DNA of 64,000 bases, taken from positions 9,879 through 73,878 of the forward strand of contig CAXTVQ010000015.1 of NCBI GenBank assembly GCA_964247705.1, given 5' to 3'. Shown here one piece after another: positions 57,911-64,000 of the stretch. A program made the translations under genes and the position numbers. This DNA comes from LMUY01 sp964247705 (GTDB lineage: Bacteria > Pseudomonadota > Alphaproteobacteria > Acetobacterales > Acetobacteraceae). Position 1 is the first letter of the stretch; the number at the start of each line of letters is the position of its first letter. The notes below the pieces were generated by a model, which did no database searches, was not told where the DNA came from, and was given only the letters and a program-made list of their open reading frames with translations.

Positions 57911-58789
57911 ATGACCGAGACGCCGGACTATACGCCCCCCGAGATCTGGACGTGGAAGCAGGGCGGGGAGGGCCGGTTCGCCAACATCAACCGCCCGGTT
58001 GCCGGCGCCACGCATGAGAAGGAGTTGCCGGTGGGCCGCCACCCGCTGCAGCTCTACTCGCTTGGCACGCCGAATGGGGTAAAGGTGACGGTGATGCTGG
58101 AGGAGCTGCTAGCGCTCGGCCATGCGGGCGCCGAGTACGATGCCTGGCTGATCCGCATCAACGAGGGCGACCAGTTCGGCAGCGGGTTCGTGTCGATCAA
58201 CCCGAACTCAAAGATCCCGGCCCTGCTGGACCGGAGTGGGCCGGAGCCGGTGCGGGTGTTCGAGTCGGGCTCGATCCTGATGTATCTGGCCGAGAAGTTC
58301 GGCGCTTTCCTGCCGGCGGACCCGGCGAAGCGGGCGGAGTGCTTGTCCTGGCTGTTCTGGCAGATGGGCAGCGCGCCTTACCTCGGCGGCGGGTTCGGCC
58401 ATTTCTTCGCCTATGCGCCCATCAAGATCGAATACGCCATCGACCGGTTCGCCATGGAGACGAAGCGGCAGTTGGACGTGCTGGACCGTCGCCTGGCAGA
58501 GAGCGAGTATCTGGGTGGGTCCGAGTACACCCTCGCGGACATCGCGGTGTGGCCCTGGTATGGGTCACTGGCCAAGGGGCTGATGTATGGCGCGTCCGGC
58601 GTGTTCCTGCAGGTGCAGGACTACAAGAACGTACAGCGCTGGACCGACCAGATCGCCGCGCGTCCGGCGGTGAAGCGTGGCCGCATGGTGAACCGGGTGC
58701 AGGGCGAGCCCTCCAGCCAGTTGCGCGAGCGGCACGAGGCGTCCGATTTCGAGACGAAGACCCAGGATAAGGTAGGTGAGCCGAGCTGA
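57911..58789 (+). CDS. yghU: Nu-class glutathione transferase YghU
   Basis: A 292-residue protein that matches E. coli YghU strongly: FANINRPVAGATHEKELPVG, LYSLGTPNGVKVTVMLEELL, VFESGSILMYLAEKFG and RPAVKRGRMVNR. These enzymes are disulfide-bond reductases that bind two glutathione molecules and lack an N-terminal catalytic Cys or Tyr. The ATG at 57911 is chosen by alignment; two in-frame starts lie upstream. It is convergent with an oxidoreductase gene. Confidence 0.94.
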   Translation: MTETPDYTPPEIWTWKQGGEGRFANINRPVAGATHEKELPVGRHPLQLYSLGTPNGVKVTVMLEELLALGHAGAEYDAWLIRINEGDQFGSGFVSINPNSKIPALLDRSGPEPVRVFESGSILMYLAEKFGAFLPADPAKRAECLSWLFWQMGSAPYLGGGFGHFFAYAPIKIEYAIDRFAMETKRQLDVLDRRLAESEYLGGSEYTLADIAVWPWYGSLAKGLMYGASGVFLQVQDYKNVQRWTDQIAARPAVKRGRMVNRVQGEPSSQLRERHEASDFETKTQDKVGEPS

Positions 58790-58801
58790 TCGAAGTTGGC
58801 G

Positions 58802-58835
58802 CTGCTCCCTCTTCCGCGGGTGGGAGAGGGAGCAG
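58802..58835. terminator. Strong hairpin between yghU and the oxidoreductase gene
   Basis: CTGCTCCCTCTTCC (58802-58815) pairs with GGGAGAGGGAGCAG (58822-58835) around GCGGGT with one mismatch. It lies 12 bases after yghU and 9 before the end of the convergent gene, so it may terminate both. The sequence resembles the 11453-11480 hairpin. Confidence 0.6.
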
Positions 58836-58844
58836 GTCGAGGTC

Positions 58845-59855
58845 TCACCCCAGGCTGATGACCACCTTGCCGATGTGCGACGCCCCTTGCAGGTGCCGGT
58901 AGGCCGCCGCCGCGTCCTTGAAGGGGAACACCTTGTCGATCACCGGGTGCAGCCCGCCTTGCGTGATCGCGCGGTTCATCGACTCGAACATCTCGCGGGA
59001 GCCGACATAGATGCCGCGCAATACGACATTGCGGCGCATGATCGGCGTGGGATCGATCTGGCCGCCGGTGAGCACGCCGATCAGCCCGACTTGGCCCCCA
59101 ACCCGGGCCGCCATGATCGAGTTGGGCAGGGTTCCGGCGCCGCCGACCTCCACCACGTAGTCCACCCCGCGGCCGCCGGTCAGCTCCAACACGGCGTGCC
59201 GCCAATCGGGGTTGTCGCGGTAGTTGATCCCGTCCGACACGCCCAGGCCGCGGACACGCTCGAGTTTTTCGGCGCTGGAGGAGGTGCCAATCACCCGCGC
59301 TCCCGCCATGTGGGCGAACTGTGCGGCGAACACCGACACGCCGCCCGTGCCCAGCACCAGCACCGACTCGCCTGGCTGCAGCGCCCGGCCGCCATACAGC
59401 GCGTTCCACGCCGTCAGCCCGGCGCAAGGCAACGTCGCCGCTTCCTCGTAGGACAGATGCGGCGGGATGTGAACGAGGTCCTCCTGGTCCACCAACACTT
59501 GCTCGGCCAGTACGCCGTCCACGCCGCCGCCCAGCGAGCGCATCCGCGACTCCGCCACCACGTCGCCGCCGAGCCAGCCCTGCATGAAGGTCGGGCACAC
59601 CCGGTCCCCGAGCTTGACCCGGCGCACATCCGGACCCACCGCGACCACCTCGCCGGCGCCATCCGATAGCGGGACCAGATTGGGCGGAGTGCCGCCTGCG
59701 CCGTAGCGGCCGGTGGCGACCATCAGGTCCCGGTAGTTCAGCGACCAGGCCCGCATCCGCAGCGTCACCTGGCCGCGCTGCGGCTCGGGCGTCGGAGCCT
59801 CCGCCAAGGTCAGGTCGTCGATGCTCTCGGCTTTCGGCAGTCGATAAAGGCGCAT
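58845..59855 (-). CDS. MDR-superfamily NAD(P)-dependent oxidoreductase
   Basis: A 336-residue zinc-independent-looking alcohol dehydrogenase/quinone-oxidoreductase type. The N-terminal barrel has WSLNYRDLMVATGRYG and VPLSDGAGEVVAVG. The Rossmann part has VLVLGTGGVSVFAAQFA. It lacks the usual catalytic Cys-His zinc set at the first positions. The substrate is unknown. It lies between two glutathione-transferase genes on the same strand as the second. Confidence 0.88.
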   Translation of the reverse strand: MRLYRLPKAESIDDLTLAEAPTPEPQRGQVTLRMRAWSLNYRDLMVATGRYGAGGTPPNLVPLSDGAGEVVAVGPDVRRVKLGDRVCPTFMQGWLGGDVVAESRMRSLGGGVDGVLAEQVLVDQEDLVHIPPHLSYEEAATLPCAGLTAWNALYGGRALQPGESVLVLGTGGVSVFAAQFAHMAGARVIGTSSSAEKLERVRGLGVSDGINYRDNPDWRHAVLELTGGRGVDYVVEVGGAGTLPNSIMAARVGGQVGLIGVLTGGQIDPTPIMRRNVVLRGIYVGSREMFESMNRAITQGGLHPVIDKVFPFKDAAAAYRHLQGASHIGKVVISLG

Positions 59856-59924
59856 GATGATCTCCGTCCGATGACCAGACCGAAGTGGGCAGCGCCGCGA
59901 GGGCGGACAACCGCCGATCGAGGG

Positions 59925-60551
59925 TTAGCGGGAAAGCGCCACCTCGAACCCGCGCTTCACCCCGGGCCGGGCCATCAGTGCCTGAAACCATCGTTGCACC
60001 TGGGGGAAGTCGGCCAGGTCCACCTTGTGCCGCTCGTGGCGCCAGGCCCAGCCCAGGATCGCGAAGTCGGCCACCGAGAGCGGACCGGCCACGAACTCCA
60101 CCTGCGCCAGCCGCCGGTCCAGCACGCCATACAGCCGGCGGGTTTCGGCCGAGTAGCGTTCCAGCCCGTAACGCTGGTCCACGGGATCGCTCACGCCCAG
60201 GAAGTGGTGCACCTGGCCCGGCATCGGCCCGAACCCGCCCATCTGCCACATCAGCCATTCGAGCACCGGCACCCGGCTCCGCAGGTCCGCCGGCAGGAAC
60301 TGGCCGGTCTTCTCGCCGAGATAAAGCAGGATGGCGCCGCTCTCGAACACGCTGATCCGTTCGCCGCCGGGTCCGTCCGGGTCGACGATGGCGGGGATGC
60401 GGTTGTTCGGGCTGATGGCGAGGAAGGCCGGGTCGAACTGCTCCTTCTTGGTGATGTCCACCACGTGCACGCTGTAAGGCAGGCCCATCTCCTCCAGTGC
60501 CACGCTGATCTTGCGGCCGTTCGGGGTGTTGTAGGTGTGCAGCTCGATCAC
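59925..60551 (-). CDS. Glutathione S-transferase (YfcG-like)
   Basis: A 208-residue transferase that begins with IELHTYNTPNGRKISVALEE, then PNNRIPAIVD and VFESGAILLYLGEKTG, the same pattern as YfcG and YghU. The GTG at 60551 follows GGGAG at about 9 bases. The frame continues far upstream but is not coding there. It lies 69 bases from the oxidoreductase start on the same strand. Confidence 0.9.
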   Translation of the reverse strand: MIELHTYNTPNGRKISVALEEMGLPYSVHVVDITKKEQFDPAFLAISPNNRIPAIVDPDGPGGERISVFESGAILLYLGEKTGQFLPADLRSRVPVLEWLMWQMGGFGPMPGQVHHFLGVSDPVDQRYGLERYSAETRRLYGVLDRRLAQVEFVAGPLSVADFAILGWAWRHERHKVDLADFPQVQRWFQALMARPGVKRGFEVALSR

Positions 60552-60668
60552 GGCGCGTGGCTCCCAGGGTTTGGCCGCGACGGTAAGCGGCGGGGCTGGG
60601 CTGGGCAATCGGCCTATCGCGCGTTCGCCGGACGCGCCTAGATTGTTGCTCGACGAGGGAACCGGACG

Positions 60669-62093
60669 ATGAACACCGCCGTGCTGACCACCGTGCCCGG
60701 GGACGAAGCCGCACCCGTGCGCGTTCTGGAGATGCTGCGTCAGGCCTATGACCGTGACGGCCCGCCGCCGCTGGATCAGCGCCTGGCGACGCTGGCCGCG
60801 TTGGACAAATTGCTGCGCGCGAACGCGACGGCGCTGGCCGAGGCGATCTCCGCCGATTTCGGCAATCGCGCCCACCAGGAAACCACTGTCGCGGAGCTGG
60901 TGCCCGCCTTGGCCGCCATCCGCAACGCACGCCGCAACCTGCGCCGCTGGGTGCGCCCGGAGCGTCGCCGGGTGGACATCGCTTTCCAGCCCGGCCGCGC
61001 CTGGGTGGAGTGGCAGCCGCTCGGCGTGGTCGCGATCGTCTCGCCCTGGAACTACCCGCTGCTGCTCACCGTCAGCCCGCTGGTGGACGCGATCGCCGCC
61101 GGCAACCGGGTGATCGTGAAGCCGTCGGAGCTGGTGCCGCGCTTCTCCGCCCTGTTCGCGCGCTTGATCGCCGGCGCGATCGACCCGGCGACCGTCACGA
61201 TCGTCACCGGCGGACCGGATGTGGCGCGCGCCGTCTGCGCCCTTCCGCTGGACCACCTGCTGTTCACCGGGTCCACCGCCGTCGGCCGCCTGGTTGCGCG
61301 CGCGGCCGCCGAGACGCTGACTCCGGTGACGCTCGAATTGGGCGGCAAGTCCCCCGCCATCGTCTGCCGCGACTACGACATGGCCGCAGCCGCCAAGACG
61401 ATCGCGCTCGGCAAATTCTTCAACGCCGGCCAGACCTGCATCGCCCCCGACTACGCCCTGGTACCGAACGAGCAGGTCGAGGCGTTTGCCCAGGCCGTGA
61501 TCCGGGCGGTGAAGGCGATGTATCCCCGGGTCGGTGGCAATCCCGACTACACGGCCATCGTCACGGACCGCCACCACGACCGCCTGCACGGCCTGCTGCG
61601 CGAGGCGGAGCAGGGTGGCGCACGGCTGCTGCGGCTGGACGACGCGCATAGCGAGCGCCGCATGGGCCCGACCGTGGTGCTGAACCCGCCGCTCGACGGC
61701 GCGCTGATGGGCGAGGAGATCTTCGGCCCCATCCTCCCCGTGATCGGCTACGAGACGCTCACGGAGGCGACCAGGTTCGTGCGTGACCGTCCTCGCCCGC
61801 TGGCGCTGTATCCCTTCACGCGCGATCCGAAGTCCCTGGATGACGTGATGGCCCACACGGTGAGCGGCGGCGTCTCGATCAACAGCGCGCTGATGCATTG
61901 CATCCAGGACGACCTGCCGTTCGGTGGCGTCGGCCCGTCCGGCATGGGCGCCTATCACGGCCGGGACGGGTTCCGCCGGTTCTCCCACGCGCGGGGCGTG
62001 TATAAAGCGGGCCGGTTCAGCGGCTTCGAGTTCCTGGCGCCGCCCTATGGCCGCAAGATGCAGGTGGCGCTCAAGGCGATGCTGATGCGGTGA
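60669..62093 (+). CDS. Coniferyl aldehyde dehydrogenase-like ALDH
   Basis: A 474-residue aldehyde dehydrogenase. The catalytic Cys is C257 in NAGQTCIAPDY and the general base E223 in LELGGKSP. SPWNYPLLL and PFGGVGPSGMG are also clear. The pattern of the coniferyl/benzyl aldehyde family is suggested by length and the final YGRKMQVALK. The substrate is inferred only. It is divergent from the glutathione-transferase gene by 117 bases. Confidence 0.88.
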   Translation: MNTAVLTTVPGDEAAPVRVLEMLRQAYDRDGPPPLDQRLATLAALDKLLRANATALAEAISADFGNRAHQETTVAELVPALAAIRNARRNLRRWVRPERRRVDIAFQPGRAWVEWQPLGVVAIVSPWNYPLLLTVSPLVDAIAAGNRVIVKPSELVPRFSALFARLIAGAIDPATVTIVTGGPDVARAVCALPLDHLLFTGSTAVGRLVARAAAETLTPVTLELGGKSPAIVCRDYDMAAAAKTIALGKFFNAGQTCIAPDYALVPNEQVEAFAQAVIRAVKAMYPRVGGNPDYTAIVTDRHHDRLHGLLREAEQGGARLLRLDDAHSERRMGPTVVLNPPLDGALMGEEIFGPILPVIGYETLTEATRFVRDRPRPLALYPFTRDPKSLDDVMAHTVSGGVSINSALMHCIQDDLPFGGVGPSGMGAYHGRDGFRRFSHARGVYKAGRFSGFEFLAPPYGRKMQVALKAMLMR

Positions 62094-62159
62094 TCCCTCC
62101 CGGGACCGCTCGATGGATCCGGAACGCCTGGCAAGCGCTGCGGCGAGGCGGAGGCATCG

Positions 62160-62345
62160 TTAGCTGCGCGTCGGCGTCGGGTCGATCACGTCCGCGCATC
62201 CGTCCGTCGGCGCCGCAGCGACTTGACCGACCACCGGCACGATCTTCAGCGCCGCCGAGCCCACCCGGCAGGGCGCGGCGACCAGGCCGCACCCTGCGAG
62301 CAGCAGCATGCCGGCCAGAACCGCAACCCGAACTCCATGCTTCAT
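62160..62345 (-). CDS. Small lipoprotein
   Basis: A 61-residue lipoprotein with lipobox LLLAGC at residues 15-20. The mature 40 residues contain AAPCRVGSAALKIVPVVGQ and a second Cys near the end. The ATG at 62345 has GGGGAG about 5 bases ahead. The frame is open upstream but no better start is seen. Its function is unknown. The 245 bases between it and the ABC-exporter stop show no gene. Confidence 0.72.
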   Translation of the reverse strand: MKHGVRVAVLAGMLLLAGCGLVAAPCRVGSAALKIVPVVGQVAAAPTDGCADVIDPTPTRS

Positions 62346-62590
62346 CACGCGCTCCCCACCCAACTTGACCCGAATGGCGCCTGACGCGTCACCGTGGCGA
62401 CCGGGCCGCTGCCTACCGCCAGCACGTCGGACACCGGCAACGCACTGTCGCCATCGCCGCTGCCAGGCAATGGACAGCAGCGAACCCTCACCTTGTTCCG
62501 CGGTGCCGACGCGGCAAACGGGAATGGGTCTCTCATGGCCTTCCAAACGCCTCAGCGCCGGCCCGGCTCCCGCCTTGATTGTAACGCGGG

Positions 62591-64000
62591 TCAGGCTGCC
62601 TCGGTGAATTGCAGCGCCGCCAGCCTGGCATACAGTCCGCCGCCACGGACCAGGGCGTCATGCGTGCCGGTGGCGACGATGCGTCCGCCGTCCACCACCA
62701 CGATGCGGTCGGCCCGGCGCACGGTGGCGAGGCGGTGCGCGATCACCAGCGTGGTGCGCCCGCGGGACAGGGCGGCAAGGGCCTGCTGCACCGCCTGCTC
62801 GCTTTCGGCATCGAGCGCGCTGGTCGCTTCGTCCAGCAGCAGCACCGCCGGGTCCCGCAAGACGGCCCGCGCGATCGCCAGGCGCTGGCGCTGTCCGCCG
62901 GACAAGCGCACGCCTTTCTCGCCCAGGAACGTGTCCCAACCATCCGGCAGCGCCTCGATGAAGGTGCAGTGCGCGGCGCGGGCGGCCGCGCGCACCTCGG
63001 CGTCCGTGGCGCTCGGGCGGCCGAAGCGGATGTTGGTCCAGGCGTCGGCGCCGAACACGACGGGGTCCTGCGGGACCAGGCCGAGGCGCGAGCGCATGTC
63101 CGCCGGGTCGGCGTCACGCAGGTCCACCCCGTCCAGCCGGATGGCGCCGGCTTGCGGGTCGTAGAAGCGGAGCAGCAGTTGCAGCACCGTGGTCTTGCCC
63201 GCGCCGGAGGGGCCGACCAGGGCCACGGTCTCCCCCGGTTCGACAGTCAGCGTGAAGCGGTCGAGCGCCGGCAGGCTCGGGCGGGCGGGGTAGTGGAACG
63301 TCACCCCATCGAACTCCACCAGGCCGCGCGGCGGGCAGGGCAGGGGGCGTGGATGCGCGGGTGCGGCGATCTCCGGCCGCTCCGCCAGGATTTCGGCGAT
63401 GCGGTCGGCGGCCCCGGCGGCGCGCTGCAGTTCGCCCCACAGTTCGCTCAACCCGGCGCCCGATGTCGCCACGATCACGGCGTAGAACACGAACGCGGAC
63501 AACGCGCCGCCGGTCAGCCGCCCCGCCAGCACCTGCTGCCCACCGACCCACAAGGCCAGGGTGATCGCGCCGAAACCGAGCAGGATGACGACCAGGATCA
63601 CGCCGGCACGCGACGCGATCCGCGCCCGGGCGGCAGCGACGGCGCCCTCGGTGGCCGTGGCGAAGCGGGCGCGGGCGAACGGCTCCTGGGTGAAGGCCTG
63701 CACGGTCCGCAGCGCGCCCAGCGTTTCCTCCGCCAGCGCGCCGAGGTCGGCGATGCGGTCCTGCGCCACGCGGGACAGCCGCCGCTCCCGCCGGGAGAAC
63801 ACGACGAGCGGCACCAGCACGAAGGGCACGACGGCCGCCACCAGCCCGGACAGCAGCGGCGAGGTGACGACCAGCATGCCGAACGCGCCCAGCAGCAGCA
63901 GCGCCGAGCGCAGCCATTGCGACAGCGCCGACCCGGCCAACGCCTGCAGCACCGCCGTGTCCGCCTGCAGGCGGGACAGCACGTCCCCGGTGCGCGCCGT
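62591..64000 (-). CDS. ABC exporter, fused permease/ATPase (N-terminus beyond edge)
   Basis: A 469-residue fragment whose reading frame runs off the window end, so the first membrane helices are missing. The visible membrane part (about 24-180) has the coupling segment GDVLSRLQADTAVLQ. The ATPase has Walker A GPSGAGKTT, signature LSGGQRQRLAIARAV and Walker B VLLLDEATS. It is a half-transporter of the lipid/drug exporter type. The cargo is unknown. Confidence 0.9.
   Translation of the reverse strand, partial: TARTGDVLSRLQADTAVLQALAGSALSQWLRSALLLLGAFGMLVVTSPLLSGLVAAVVPFVLVPLVVFSRRERRLSRVAQDRIADLGALAEETLGALRTVQAFTQEPFARARFATATEGAVAAARARIASRAGVILVVILLGFGAITLALWVGGQQVLAGRLTGGALSAFVFYAVIVATSGAGLSELWGELQRAAGAADRIAEILAERPEIAAPAHPRPLPCPPRGLVEFDGVTFHYPARPSLPALDRFTLTVEPGETVALVGPSGAGKTTVLQLLLRFYDPQAGAIRLDGVDLRDADPADMRSRLGLVPQDPVVFGADAWTNIRFGRPSATDAEVRAAARAAHCTFIEALPDGWDTFLGEKGVRLSGGQRQRLAIARAVLRDPAVLLLDEATSALDAESEQAVQQALAALSRGRTTLVIAHRLATVRRADRIVVVDGGRIVATGTHDALVRGGGLYARLAALQFTEAA

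Overview
The window is GC-rich chromosomal DNA from an alphaproteobacterium, most likely Rhodospirillales and probably Acetobacteraceae. The evidence is the split F0 operon atpI-atpB-atpE-b'-b, the rimP-nusA-ylxR-infB-rbfA operon, the tRNA-Trp-secE-nusG order, hflK-hflC, a minCDE operon, frequent GTG and TTG starts, and overall protein similarity. The family assignment is inference. Two runs of exactly 100 N (3968-4067 and 18686-18785) are assembly gaps of unknown true length. Each one damages a gene. There are no insertion sequences, phage genes or CRISPR arrays. Genes are tightly packed and no gene-free stretch reaches 300 bases.

Layout: 1-2938 holds a polar amino-acid ABC transporter (second permease cut by the window edge) and a flavin-dependent monooxygenase. 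3059-4241 is a membrane diguanylate cyclase broken by a gap. 4519-6337 is minCDE. 6433-11421 carries a DegP protease, HflC/HflK and, divergently, the Fe-S carrier ApbC/Mrp. 11443-14255 is an operon-like run of a DUF2946-type protein, a putative outer-membrane protein, CopC and a GH5 glycosidase. 14309-18523 holds small metabolic and uncharacterised genes (PhhB, a zincin, an MBL hydrolase, NnrU and an AlgF-like protein). 18786-24835 holds an enolase-superfamily enzyme, BluB, a thiolase/DUF35/acyl-CoA dehydrogenase set and AccA. 25161-28148 is a divergent pair of DHA2 drug exporters. 28233-30668 is the ATP synthase F0 operon. 30781-37099 includes an ABC exporter, a methyltransferase, an Orn/Lys/Arg decarboxylase and a haem-oxygenase-like protein. 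37357-41126 is a metY / metA-like / PLP-decarboxylase operon. 41131-47053 is the rbfA-infB-ylxR-nusA-rimP operon. 47171-49665 holds two paralogous secreted peptides and a three-subunit nitrile hydratase/thiocyanate hydrolase-type operon. 49711-52833 holds an esterase, DsrE, MoeB, NusG and SecE. 52887-53768 has three tRNA genes flanking a photoactive yellow protein gene. 54184-57824 is a two-component system with a second DegP. 57911-64000 has two Nu-class glutathione transferases, oxidoreductases and a truncated ABC exporter.

The most notable items are: (i) an orphan photoactive yellow protein with a complete chromophore pocket and a second, adjacent cysteine; (ii) a metal hydratase whose beta subunit is split into two overlapping genes, as in thiocyanate hydrolase, with an SH3 protein gene overlapping the operon start; (iii) a translationally coupled metA-like/PLP-decarboxylase pair behind metY, near a second amino-acid decarboxylase and a possible diiron oxidase; (iv) a terminator-like hairpin lying between a strong Shine-Dalgarno and the TTG start of rimP; and (v) a perfect LacI-type palindrome in the minC-minD spacer.

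Envelope maintenance is a recurring theme (two DegP proteases, HflKC, a sensor kinase/regulator pair, exporters), as is translation and transcription machinery (two large operons plus tRNAs). Core calls are firm. Substrates of the transporters, hydrolases and decarboxylases cannot be fixed from sequence alone.
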